NCBI GenBank assembly: GCA_022836615.1
Contig: MU405329.1
Span: 1 to 64,000, forward strand
DNA: 64,000 bases
Origin: Annulohypoxylon bovei var. microspora
Taxonomy: Eukaryota; Ascomycota; Sordariomycetes; Xylariales; Hypoxylaceae
Reading direction: 5' to 3'
How positions within the stretch are numbered: position 1 is the stretch's first letter; the number at the start of each line of letters is the position of its first letter. Made by a program: the position numbers and the translations under genes. Shown in pieces: positions 42,901 through 54,087 of this stretch. The notes under the pieces are model-generated. The model did no database searches and was not told the DNA's origin. It saw only the letters and a list, made by a program, of their open reading frames with translations.

Positions 42901-44722
42901 GCCATACTCATTGAAATAGTCGGCGATCCCAGGTTCTTATGAAATCGATAAGATCGATTTTACGGCCAATAATTTACACCTGCACCATGAGCGCGAGGCC
43001 GGTCAACCCGTAGACAAGGCTAGCGATACCCTTCAGTCCCCCTACGTTACCATTTATCACCGGTCTGAGACGCTAGATGTAAGGCTACGTGCATGGAAAC
43101 ATATTCAGTTAGATCGAAACAACACAGTGGACATCGATTTAGATTCCGGTTGGAACGACTTGCTCAACGCCGAGATTCGGGTTAAGGCTGCTACGGGGGG
43201 TCTAAGACTGCTCACCAGTGAAGCAAAATGTGTTACCCCCTCCGTTGACTTCTCGAAAAAGCCAGAAGGCGGCCTATTCTGTTTCCAGTCCATACCACAG
43301 AATAATATCGTCCGAATCCGATTCCCATATACGGTAGAGCAGGAGACTCTCAGCATATCTATACGCATCGAAGTGTCTTACTCAACCGAGAATGGCTCAT
43401 TTTTCTTCTCTAAAACCCCCGTCGTCGAAACCGCTCTAGCACTCGGGGTCAACGTTCAGGATGTCTTCAAGCACAAAGCTCTCTTCTCCCGGTTTACCGT
43501 GTCTACGGCGAGTCAGAGCCCTCTGCGTTTATTCAAGAGCGAGCTTGTGACCTCGGAGGTTTTCGAGTCAGAGTTTGGAGCTCCGCCTAGCGCGCCCATC
43601 GTCATCTTCCCAAAGCAACCGGCCAGTCTTTTATATAAGATCATGCGTAAAATAGATGTGAAGATCACCCCAAAGACAAAAAAGACGATGTACCTTAGAT
43701 TGCATTACAGCGTACTACAGGAAGAGATTGAATCTCTGATCGAAGATTCCCTAACCGAATCCTTACAAGATAAACCGCTGTACCCCTTCTCTCGACTCCT
43801 ATGCTCGACAGTCATCCCGCATGTTCGACATAGCCTCACTGGACACGATCTGGAGCGCGCAGTCCTCCTTGGATCGGTGCCCATGGCGTTCTTATCTTCG
43901 GTCAACTGGGCTAAGTACTTTGTTGGACTAGGCAAGGCACCTGACGGCACCGACTACGCCAAAGCTCTCATGTCCTTCCTCCGGAACTGGCAAACCGAGC
44001 ATCCTAAACTAGCTCTCGAAACATCCTCGATCCCCACCGAACCGAGGTCAATCCTGATCCCCGTGGATATACCCTCCCTGAATATTGTCCACACAGCCGA
44101 TATCCGGCTCCAACAGCCCCCGCAAGCATCTTCGACATCAGCATTCTCTTCTCTCCCCGACTCTTCCATGCCAACCGTCTGCACAAACCAATTGCTACCC
44201 GCGGTACTGCACCTCAAATGGACGCGCGTGTGGGACACGACCACGCCGCCAACCGAGCAGACCGACCTCGAGTTCAGCTACGAGCTCGCCGCGTCCCAGG
44301 ACACGTGGCTCCTCGGCGGGCGCAGGAAGGGGCACTTCGTCATCCCGGCCCCCTCCGGCGGCGGAGCTGGAGCAGCGAACGCGCTCGCGGACTACGAAAG
44401 CGCGCCCGACACCGAGGCCGAGATCCCGATCCTCCTGGTCCCGCTGCGCGAGGGCTGGCTGCCGTACCCGAGCGTCGAGATCCGGGAGGTGCGGGCCTAC
44501 GAGGACGCCGCCGGCACGCCCGTCGACGGGGCGCCGGGCGCGGGCGCGGGCGCGCACTTCGAGACCGACGCGCGCAACCTGGGCGAGACCGTCCGCGTCC
44601 TCTCCGACAGGGCGCGCGTCACCCTCAGCCTCGACGCGAGCGGGCCCGGCGGTGGGCCGCTGGTGCTGGATGTGGAGCGGCTGAGGGGCGTTGGCGAGGA
44701 GGGCGTGAGGGTTGTCGCGTGA
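39925..44722 (+). CDS. trs130: TRAPP-II complex subunit Trs130/TRAPPC10
   Basis: Exons 39925-39958, 40024-42869 and 42920-44722 (introns 65 and 50 nt) give 1560 residues. The 34-nt first exon (MEQSYSTSKVT) splices to VEYFDPHDVFKLLAPGLVP and LPLRNLHWQSHAGPLRSI, the conserved start of TRAPPC10-family proteins. Large helical regions follow (KFRSLILSSFDLRVSQYEED, LEDLTMLAEICRRTLEFIP), then beta-rich C-terminal domains (IDKIDFTANNLHLHHERE, ILIPVDIPSLNIVHTADI). The subunit belongs to TRAPP-II, a Golgi tethering and Rab-activating complex for Ypt31/32. The last 500 bp become very GC-rich and encode Ala/Gly-rich sequence, which produces long spurious frames on both strands. Confidence 0.9.
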
Positions 44723-45331
44723 TCTGGAGGTCTTGCTGCGAGCTTGCTTGGTGTCTAAGTAGGTAAGGCTTTGGTCGAACTGCCTAACTACCTGCTTTCC
44801 TGTCTAGGTAGAGGTGGAGAGGTAGAGAGGTAGGGGGGTATTATAAGACTTGCCTACTAGCTTAGCTTAGATCAACTTGCCTTTTCCATGGGTATAGGAG
44901 AACACATATACATATTTTCGATCTAACTCTATATTACCTACCTTCCAATGTGTGATCTAGATGCATGTTTAAATACTTTACCAACTTACCAAACCCTGCT
45001 CCCTTTACAGTCCAACGCTGGTGTATGGTGGAGATGCAGACACATTACACAACGTTAGTATCTCGTGAAAATATCGATTTCCAGACTTTAATTTAGGTAG
45101 GTCGTTCTAGATAGTCACTCATTAGTTAGGTAGTTAGGAAAGCTTTACGACTATTAAATTAGTTCAAGGGTCACTAGACAAGATAAATCAGGGGTATCAT
45201 AATGTATTGAAATCATACGATGTAGCTTTTCGTTATAGTTCCCTTCGATTGCCTGTTTCTCCTTTTCCATTTTTCAAATGATGTAGATGAACCCGCATAG
45301 GAGAGTAGTAGGGTACGCAAATACGGCCCCG
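44723..45331. other. Convergent 3' intergenic region
   Basis: About 600 bp between the 3' ends of trs130 and cdc43. It is rich in short TAGGTAG/CTACCTA strings near 44755-44830. No gene was recognised. Confidence 0.4.
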
Positions 45332-46813
45332 TCATGTCGTTTCATTGATCAATTTGTTCAAGTCCGGCGGATGGCCGGGATTCCACTTGCTCATCTCGAC
45401 TAAGGGGATCTTGCCCTCGGCCTTGTACTTGGCCTCCACTTTTGTAATCGTGTCTTGCAGGTTATCCCAATCGAGTTCCTTCTTAATCCTCTCGGTCTCC
45501 TCGATCAAGTCATCGTCAATGTCGTCATCTTCGGGGTTCAGCAACGCCTCCCGCGCTCTTGTGAGCCGCTCAGATGCCTCTATGCCTATGCATAGTCGTG
45601 GGTCGAATCTGCCTAACCCTGGTTCCTTCTTGTCGATAGTCTGTGCTCCTAACGTACCCAGAGCCGCGAGCCCGAGGTACGCGTGATATACATCCGGGGG
45701 TCCGCCCGGGTGTTTGGCGAATCCACCGATCATGTGCTGCGTCTTCTCTAGTATGAAATTTCTAGCAGGTTCGCGTTCTACGACTTTGCCGTGGCCAAGC
45801 ATAGCCAGTGTGCCGCTAACCCACCACGTATAGCACGTGTCGGCGACCTTATTCAGACGACCATTGAAGCCGGATAGTTGGGGTGTATCTGACAGGTCTA
45901 AGCTAGATAGATCTGGCAGCGGGTGATTATCAGATTCTTCGCTTTCATCGCTAGTACTAGGGTCGAGGTAGTCAAACTGGCGGCATGCGAGAAAATGTAC
46001 TAAGGAAGGTATCGAAGGGATACCGGCGCGGAGATATCGGTCTGGCTCCGTGGCAGCGTTGGGGTTCGCGAGATCTAGAAGGGACAACGCAGCTACCGCG
46101 CAGTATACGTATCCAGCATGACTCTCGTGCGTAGAGCTCTCACCCAGGCCGCCATCAAAAGTCTGCCCTCTTCGTATGTGCGCTACAAGCGCGTCGACGT
46201 TGAAATCCTCGCCTGCCTCAGCTCCCCCAAGAGCCCATCTAATGGTGGTAGCCAAATAACAATAGCGCATATCCTTCCCTCCGCCTACATAGCCATCCTC
46301 GTCGATTAGCTCACCGAAGCTTCCGTCGTCCCTTTGTAACGTCTTGAGCCATCGAAGCGTCTTTATACGATGGACACCCTCAAACGCTTTAGTGCCGTCA
46401 TCTTCAGCTAGGACGCCTAGAAGGAGTAGAGCAAAGAACGTAGCGGCTAGGTTTGCATTGGCCGGATCACGTGCGGATTCTACTTTGTTCATAGGGTCCC
46501 ATTTAATAGTATATTTCTTGGGTAAAACGTGGTGTGGCGAGCCGCAGAAACCGCCTTGCGGGTGTTGTAGCGAAAGGACCCAGGCTCGTAGGCGTTTGCG
46601 GTCTTGTGGGGTTATGAGAGAGGCTTTTAGTGGATCACGCGGGGGCTCAGAGTAGGATGAAGACGAAGATAGGAGGTCGAGGGCTGCGACTATGAAGAAT
46701 CCGAGTGTTAAACGGATGCTATCGTTAGTTACGTAGTGGTGAGGAAGTATAGAGCGGAGACATCGTTGCCAATATCGGATATGACGAGCTGTGTCAAGTG
46801 GTTGTTCCGACAT
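45332..46813 (-). CDS. cdc43: Geranylgeranyltransferase type I beta subunit
   Basis: An intronless 493-residue protein. With the alpha subunit it adds geranylgeranyl to CaaX proteins ending in Leu, such as Rho GTPases, in the cytosol. It has the alpha-alpha barrel repeats of prenyltransferase beta subunits: LQHPQGGFCGSP, TLQRDDGSFGEL, GQTFDGGLGES and the zinc site FNGRLNKVADTCYTWW (D and C ligands). QHMIGGFAKHPGGPPDVYHAYLGLAALG supplies the third ligand His. The HVLP and KWDPMNKVES inserts and the QPLDTARHIRYWQRCLRSILP start fit the type I enzyme better than the farnesyl or Rab enzymes. The C-terminal extension (about 430-493) is charged. It is divergent from ilm1. Confidence 0.9.
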   Translation of the reverse strand: MSEQPLDTARHIRYWQRCLRSILPHHYVTNDSIRLTLGFFIVAALDLLSSSSSYSEPPRDPLKASLITPQDRKRLRAWVLSLQHPQGGFCGSPHHVLPKKYTIKWDPMNKVESARDPANANLAATFFALLLLGVLAEDDGTKAFEGVHRIKTLRWLKTLQRDDGSFGELIDEDGYVGGGKDMRYCYLATTIRWALGGAEAGEDFNVDALVAHIRRGQTFDGGLGESSTHESHAGYVYCAVAALSLLDLANPNAATEPDRYLRAGIPSIPSLVHFLACRQFDYLDPSTSDESEESDNHPLPDLSSLDLSDTPQLSGFNGRLNKVADTCYTWWVSGTLAMLGHGKVVEREPARNFILEKTQHMIGGFAKHPGGPPDVYHAYLGLAALGTLGAQTIDKKEPGLGRFDPRLCIGIEASERLTRAREALLNPEDDDIDDDLIEETERIKKELDWDNLQDTITKVEAKYKAEGKIPLVEMSKWNPGHPPDLNKLINETT

Positions 46814-47670
46814 TGTATTTGAATCTATGGAACAGGCATTGAAGGTATGTAAAAAGAGAAAAAAAGATGTAAGAAAATAAGTTAGAATTGGCTTTTTCAG
46901 ATCCCTGGAGTTTAGAGGTAGACCTTCCTACTTGTTTAGTAGACGAATGCTGTTACCTTAGAACAGTATCGAACTTACCCTGCCCCTCCTCCAACTTAGA
47001 TCAGCCCTACGACCCTGTAACCCCACTTTATAAAAATGCCCCTCTATATGTGGCTGTGCTCAGAAGCCACATCTAACTTTGCACAAGCCTCAACATCACG
47101 TAAGAATGATGGATCTAGATTTGAAGTTCTCCGAGTTTCAAGAATCGAAATTCAAGGTGCCTTGCACGATAGGCGATAAGGGATAGACACTAGAACTACC
47201 CCAAATTCGAACAATCCCGGTCCCTGAGATGAATTGGCATTGCATCAAATGCTGGTAGATGCTTGTAACCCCCAGGATACTTGCATGTGTTGTCGCAAGG
47301 TGGGCGTGTGTGTCCCGTTCTGCCCGTTCGTTAAGCAAAGCTTTGAGGCTGCCGTCTTTGGTCGGTCACACGACGGCCATTCGTTAAATCGCCGTCTACG
47401 TGTGCGGACACCGTCTTCGTCGTTCTTGATTTTCTGAACCATCCATTCCCTTTTCTATCACCCGCGCGACTACATACTTTCATCGACGACATCGCCATTC
47501 GTTTCGAATACGGATCTCCCATATCTCTGCAGTAACTACTACTTACTCTCAGGTGCTAGCACCTAAACAACTACAAACCTAACGAATATACGAAGCGGAC
47601 GTCCGTCGAGAAAAAAAAGAAGAGAAGACAGAAAGAGAGAAAAGAGAAGACAACAAAAAACGAGACCATC
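46814..47670. promoter_or_regulatory. Shared divergent promoter of cdc43 and ilm1
   Basis: An 857-bp head-to-head region. The last 65 bp before the ilm1 ATG are a purine-rich (A/G) leader. Small frames around 47331-47522 lack family support. No defined regulatory site was recognised. Confidence 0.4.
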
Positions 47671-48315
47671 ATGGCGCTCATATCAGTCAAAACGATCCTC
47701 ACCTCCCTGTGTCTCTTCCACATCACTCTCGCCTACTTCTTCTACACAAACCCCAACGCCATCGCAGACCAAGCACTAGTCTACGTGCTCGGCGAAGCCA
47801 TGGGCATGGCAAGTTCTCCCATCTCCCCATACCCCCTCCCCCACCCCCCGTAACCCCAGCTAACCCTCCCCCAGCCTCAAACATCCTCCTTCGCCGCCCC
47901 CAGCGGCGCCTCCTCCTTCCTCGCGGTCGCGCTCCTCGTTCTCGGGCTATCCGACCTGCTCACGCTCTCGCTCCCCGAAGAGATCTGGCTGATCCACTAC
48001 TGGGGGTCGCAGGCGCCGCTGCGGATCACGGTGTTCGCGGGGGTGTCGCTGTTCGCGTACCTGTCGACGCCGGCGTACGGGCGGGCGGGGCCGAGCCGCA
48101 TGTCGCACCCGCTGGCGCCGCCGAACGTCTTCGTCGCCGGCAGCACCGTCTCCGGCGCCGACGGCCTGCGCAACCGCGTCTTCTTCACCTTCGCCTTCAT
48201 CGAGTTCCTCAGCTGGTTCTGGGTCTGGGTCACGCTGAAGGAGGAGGCTAGCAAGTTCGTCGCGCGCAAGAGGAGGAGGGGCAGCGCTAGCAACGGCGGT
48301 GCGCGGGGGTTCTGA
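47671..48315 (+). CDS. ilm1: ILM1-family mitochondrial/ER membrane protein, GC-AG intron
   Basis: Exons 47671-47808 and 47875-48315, 192 residues. The 66-nt intron starts with GCAAGT instead of GTAAGT and ends CCCCAG, with a GCTAAC branch site; phase and conserved protein (LGEAMGM joined to PQTSSFAAPSG) both require it. Four hydrophobic segments are visible: TILTSLCLFHITLAYFF, SFLAVALLVLGLSDLL, LRITVFAGVSLFAYL and FFTFAFIEFLSWFWVWV. The tail is basic (ARKRRRGS). Yeast ILM1 mutants lose mitochondrial DNA and the protein is a small multi-pass membrane protein; the molecular role is not known. Confidence 0.85.
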
Positions 48316-49188
48316 GGGGCTGGGCTGGATGGATGGTTGGTTGGTTGGTTGGTACGGCACGGGCACACAGGTACGGAGGCGGCTAGGCGATGAGAGAAAA
48401 TGAATGATTCTCTGGAACCCTTTACGGGAGGGGTATAGAAAGTACAGGCTTGTTTCTACCGAACACAACCTCCCAGTCGAGGACTCCCTCCCTCGATCAG
48501 GGGTCATCTCTCTCCACCCATTTTTCAACCCACAACACGTCTTTCAACAAAGCTTTCAAAAGCATCTACTGGCGTGGGGTACGGGCAAGCGTGGTGGCAT
48601 TTGCGCGGGATTGGAGCTTGGGTTCTGCAAATCGGCGCCGAAGATTGTTAGAAATAGTGAGCGAGACGAAGACACGGAAGATACCCTTTCCTTCTCTTAG
48701 AGTGTGTTTAAGTCACGGGATGCCTCATGTATTTAGACAGACGACGGTCTCTCCTATCTGGGTATTTGTATTGTGCATGTAGACCACGTGTGATGAACAG
48801 TTCAAGTTGCTATTTACAGTTTAATATGTGTTTAGAAGCATCGTCCCATAGTAGTCTTAGTCGTACACACAACACGCCGAGGTATACAACTGGAACTGGT
48901 AGTACTTTTCTCCTTTTCCACGTCGCTATCACCAAACATGCCTCCTTTTTAAATAACTATCCATCGCGTCGTAAATGCCAAAAATCGCGGACGCCGAGAG
49001 TCCAGAGGGTACAAACTATCCATCCACACCGAACCTATACGCGTCGGCGGGTGATGCTGAAAATGGCCAGCTTGGATACCGAAATGTCTGAAATGCCTAG
49101 TATCTCGCAATTGCGACCAACGTGCAAAACCAAAATAGCCGAACGGAAGCATGGGTAACCAGGAGGGGCAACGCGATAGTTCGGTGGA
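48316..49188. other. Convergent 3' intergenic region
   Basis: About 870 bp between ilm1 and mdm20. A (GGTT)n run lies at 48336-48352. Several short frames exist without family resemblance. Confidence 0.4.
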
Positions 49189-52100
49189 TCAGTCAAACTT
49201 GACGACAGCCCAGCCCTTAATAAGCTCTCGCCAAGAATCGCCAACTCCGTCTGCCCATATCTCGGCATTCTCCTTGGGGACGATAGCTTTCATCTTTTCA
49301 CAGACCTCCTTCTTAAACTGCTTATCCTCATCCAGCACGGTAGCGTATTCGCCAAATACCCAATCACAAAGTCGATCTCGCCAACCATCAGTATTGTCGA
49401 GGTAGATCCGCAGCTGCTTAATGCGGTTCTTGATAGAATTCTCCGAACTAACCGCTGCCGCCGCCATCTTCTTAAGCTCAGGCGCGAGCCACGCGAGTTC
49501 GGCCGAAGAGCGGAGTTTGTCGGCATTCTTGGCCTTCTCGGAGGCAATCGTAAGATAGTTGACCGTATGTTTGAAGACTATGACCGTTTCACGTAACATG
49601 CCCATAGCATGTAGAGCCGCGAAACCATGGAAACCGTGGAGTTTAGAATGGAGATTTTCAGGTACGGCCAGGAAATCGTTGGTCTGTAACTCTAGCCCGT
49701 CCACGGTTTCCTTAATAGCGAGACGAATACGGTCGCGAACATCGTTAGTCGGTGCCTTGACGATTCCGGACCCAACAATATTCTTCACCACGCTCGCGAG
49801 TCTATGAACAATCCTATGGTACCATAGCTCAGACGAAGTGAGTGACGCTCTAACCATCTCTTGCTGTTGGTTTAGCTTGGCTTTCTCTGTCTCCGAGAGA
49901 CCTAGGTCCACAATAGGCATGAGAGTCCTCATGTCTCTTTCTAGATAAGATGAAGTGGCGAGCGCGCACTCCCAGTCTAATTGGATGATTCGCCCGGCCT
50001 TCAGCGGCTTGTACTCCTTTGGCTGTACGTAACAGACAAAATCAAGAAAGCGCTCGGCCAGCAGTCCAAGATGAGCGCGGATACTCTAGGTCGCCGTTAG
50101 AATTTAGCACAAAAGCGTGACAATAGGAGCAACAAACCGTAGGAAGGGGTCCGTAGTGGACAATAGACTGAAGGGATGTTTGGTCACCGATATAGGTTTC
50201 CGAATTCTCTCCGTTCGGCACGGTGAAGACTTTGTAATCAGTTACATCATGAAGCTCGTGCTCGATAGAGAGATCCCCTGTGAGGTCAGTATCGCCCAGT
50301 TATTTCGAATAAATTGTAGTTTAACTTACGAACTAGGGGCTGGTCCTCAATAGGAATCTCAACCTTACTTGCCTTCATTCGCGCACCTCGCCGTTCTTCT
50401 ACCACGGTCAGAGCAACGCTGCAGCTTGTGGCATGCTTTTCGGCATGCTCGATTATTTGCGGGATGCTTGAATAAGTGCCCAACCCTAGAGAGTCTATAA
50501 TTCTCTTAGGTATTGTAGTCTTGAAAGCCCTCGTAAAATGAATCATGAATGGCTCGACAGGGTTGCTGCGACTTGAGCCCAAGAAAAGGCCAGGTGCGAT
50601 AGAGGACAGCCGATCGATGAATAGGAGACCTAAGGAATCGAGGAGGGCGTTCTTAACATCAAACCCGTCCCAGATAGCCTTAGCCCGCGATACGGAACCC
50701 ATCAGAAGGTATAGCTTAACGAGTATTATGTCATGATCGGTAGATACAGGTGGCGACGCCTCTTTGCATGAATCCAACCACAGAACAGCCTGCATGAATA
50801 ACTGTATGTTTGTGTGATACAAGGGGCTGGTTCCATGTGGCGTCCATGAGTTACCGAGCCCTGCTATTCTCAGGAGACATATGGCGCCGATTACCGTAAT
50901 CTCTGAGAGTGGGTTCGTGCTTTGGCGAGAGAGTATGTCCTGAAGGAGATCGCTGTCTTCCAGGCCGGACTTGTATGCATCGAGGGCATTGACTACAATA
51001 TTCTTGAAGCAGGACATGCAGTCATCGCCGACCAATTCGGCGCCGCAAAACATACACGTAAGGCCGGTGCCTGTTGCCACGGCATACCGGATCTTTAGAT
51101 AGAGTGATGTCAACATATAACGTTTGAAGGCATCGTTACACTAATGGATAATCGTTAGCTGGTTTACCATTTGTAGCTAGTTTGATTGGATAAATACCTT
51201 AATAGCAAAAGCCTGAAGAGCCGTTAGGAACGCAGCAATCTCTGACGCATTCAACTGCTTGATGAAAACCATAGTCTCGACTAAGAATCCGGAATTGTCG
51301 TAGTTCTTGATGACATGACTGGTGAGGCTAGTAACCCGTGCAGTGGTAGAGGGATCCGACCCTAAGTCCGCCAACGAAGCTCGCGAGACGTTGATAGCCA
51401 AGCCTATAAGCTCTAGTGATCTCTGAAAGATGGGTTTCAAATATTCCGCTTTTTTGAAGGTCTTCACTAGCTTCTCTACCAATTTACCAAGTTGCTTCAA
51501 TGCCCTATCAAATGATCAGTCCTATCCATTTACACATCTATTAGACATACTTACCGCCTCGGGTCGGATTGGCGCTTCGCTACATCAAGCAAAGCCTCTA
51601 GCAACTCGTATTCGCAACTGGCAGTAACATAGCAATGGTCCTGCATAGTTCGCGGAGGTCTGGCCATAATTATAGCTTTGCGCAAGTCCTCTTTCACCGA
51701 AGACATCTGTTCCGGCGAATCCTGGTTGGTGCTATCGTTTACAAGCTCCCTTAGATGGATAACTTTGTCGTTCTTTTCAATGCATTCGGCCTCCGATTGG
51801 CATGTACTGGTGGCCTCTTCCAAGATTATCTTTCCAATTTTGTAAACTTCATCCGATGCACCCTGCTCCTGTAGGTACTTCATCATTCTCCAATAAGGCT
51901 CATGTCGGCCAATTGAGAGGAAGTTGAGAGGTGTGTAACCAGGCTTCTTAAATAGCTCTAAGTTTTCCTTCGGATCGCAATGAGTGATTCGAATTTCTAA
52001 CCACATCCAATCTTCAAATTCAGTCAAGTCAGCTCGATGAGTACGTTGTACTTGACCGTCAGTCTAATTATTCTGATCAGCATTCCATCCGCACTCAAAA

Positions 52101-52934
52101 GGTTGATACCTAAGGCTTACTTCGACGCGGACATCAATGGCCTTATCGGCCTGAGCTTTTGCGAGCAATGCGAAAATCTTTCTACTATTATCAGGGCAGT
52201 CCCTAGATAACTGCTTCTGGTCAGTAGAGGGCACTTGTAAGCACCAACAACAGAGGTAGGGTCTCACGGCATATTGATGGGTTGCCATAATGTATTGAAA
52301 CAAAAACTTTCGGTCAGTATTAAAGTTCTTGTTCAACGATGCTGCAATCTAGATAGATACGTTAACAAAGTCAACTTTTAGGGGCAATGGGAAATTACCT
52401 GTTGGGCATTTTTCCAGTCGGAATTCCAGACACAAGCATCAAAACAACGAGTGCATGCATTCTGATCCTTTGGTACAGCTTTCACTAGTCGTACGCGGAG
52501 CACACCAATTGTTTCAGAATACTTGATGTCAATATGCGAACAAGCAAACTCGTATAGATCTAGGGCATCAACATCAGATACGGTGAGGTTGTCCTTGACC
52601 ATCTTCTCAACGGCAGCTTTTCCAGCACTCCGGTCTGCGACATTATCGCTCTGAGACTTAGCGGCAACCTCGACAGCCTAATATAAGAGAAGGTTAGTTA
52701 TGAGTGTATTATTATATCATTTGCTCATAGCGATAAGAAGGAGACTAGAAAGTAGAGACTAAATAATATCCTACTCACCAGGTAGTATGAGTCTTTCGTA
52801 GCTCTATAGCGCTGTCGAGCCAAGTTAGCAGTGATAATCCATTGCTCCTCGCCAAAACTCGACTGTAGGTTGATAGGCGCTGATTGCTTGATGTTAACAG
52901 GCCAAGGACTTGGCCTAGGGAGAGAAGGTCTCAT
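49189..52934 (-). CDS. mdm20: NatB N-terminal acetyltransferase auxiliary subunit (nine exons)
   Basis: Exons 52934-52779, 52677-52399, 52348-52268, 52210-52121, 52063-51555, 51504-51198, 51140-50330, 50277-50138 and 50085-49189 all agree in phase and give 1089 residues. Introns are 50-101 nt. The protein is the non-catalytic partner of Nat3 in NatB, which acetylates N-terminal Met-Asp/Glu/Asn/Gln chains at the ribosome. Recognisable stretches are RKFLFQYIMATHQYA, HRADLTEFEDWMWLEIR, SLYLKIRYAVATG and RFLDFVCYVQPKEYK with LERDMRTLMP. The whole is a helical TPR-like solenoid, as expected. One donor (GTTTGT at 50137) and the 52267 donor (GTGAGA) are non-consensus but needed for the frame. I saw no stop or frameshift in the spliced product. 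Confidence 0.85.
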
Positions 52935-53639
52935 GGTGATTGTTTTTTATTACTGTTATTGGCGTGGTAGGATGTTAAAGAAAGCGAATGGCCATATATG
53001 TGATGAGGTTGAACAGAGGTCCTTGAAATCTGCTGGAGGTAATCACAGCGGGGATATTATCGAAAGTGAGGAAAAAATAAATCACAAGGAATAAAAGTTT
53101 CGACAAGACTTAAACCCGTGGGATGCATGTCAGGAAACGTATTTTTCGTTCAAGTAAAGGAATGAACGAGCAATTCAACGTTGTAAGTATAGTTTGATTT
53201 GTTTATGGTATCGATCTTGTTCTTCAAGGTTCAATGTTGTTAGGGCTGGGCAGCATCAATTGTGTATGTAGGTAGTTGCAGGTGGTGTACGAAGTACGTA
53301 CAGAATTCCCTTGATTCTGCCGCTAGTGGGGCTTCCGCCACTTTCCGAATTTAGTAGGCGGTATTATCACAGGACCCACATTACATAGCAAATATGCATC
53401 TCATCTGTAGGTACCTAGGTACCTATATCCATTCTGCCATTGTCAAGATGTAAGTAATGTTTGTTTTATTTTGTTTTATATTGACAATTCGGAGGGGTTT
53501 ATTGCTGGAGATAATCTACAAACTTGCACATTTGGCTAGTCTGTATATGTAACTTGTATAGCCATTGCTGTTTCTCACCGGACTCCTCGTCCACGGTATC
53601 GTCTAGAGATGAATATTCCGAAGTCAGGTCGTCTTCCGG
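52935..53639. other. Intergenic between mdm20 and cox23
   Basis: About 700 bp. It holds the mdm20 promoter and the 3' flank of cox23; TACCTAGGTA occurs at 53412-53421 inside GGTACCTAGGTACC. A short frame at 52831-53094 overlaps the mdm20 start on the other strand and is not a gene. Confidence 0.4.
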
Positions 53640-54087
53640 TCAACCGAAAATGGATCCTCCTTCCTTCTTGCGCTTATTGACCTTTTTGAAATCAAGGTTA
53701 GAGATATGGAGTAGAGTCTAAAATAAGGTTAAGGTTATGTGGAATTTGTCCTCACCCATTCCTTTTTGCATGCGCGATATGCCCTAAAGAGATGATACTG
53801 TCAACACTCATCCCATCCTATCGTGAGAGCTTCTAGGCCCTCCGAATAATCTGGGCACTCACTCAAAGTAGTCGGTGCACATCTGCCTGTCTCCAGCATT
53901 TCGATTGAGACATCGAATGCTTCGTGCAGCGGCTTCCTGACAAGGGTCAAACCATTCACTCGAAGATTTACTATTACGGGCACAATTAGTATGTTAATCT
54001 AATTCTGAACCGATAGACTTACTTATTGAATTTGCTTCTCGTCTTTTTATCCCATGGATCATCACCCGATGCGGCTTGAGAAGACAT
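53640..54087 (-). CDS. cox23: Cox23, mitochondrial twin CX9C protein (four exons)
   Basis: Exons 54087-54023, 53970-53863, 53783-53756 and 53681-53640 give exactly 80 residues; introns are 52, 79 and 74 nt with GTAAGT, GTGAGT and GTGAGG donors. The twin CX9C motif is complete: C32-x9-C42 (CQEAAARSIRC) and C53-x9-C63 (CTDYFEAYRAC), within the family pattern DPCQEAA and NAGDRQMCTDYF. Cox23 is an intermembrane-space protein imported by Mia40 and needed for cytochrome c oxidase assembly. DDPWDKKTRSKF and the end KRKKEGGSIFG fit it better than Cox17 or Cmc1. No exon is longer than 108 nt, so simple frame scans miss the gene. Confidence 0.88.

Noticed and set aside
44085..44766. Long overlapping frames at the end of trs130
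   Set aside because: GC-rich codon shadows, all Arg/Ala/Gly-rich, on both strands of a conserved gene.
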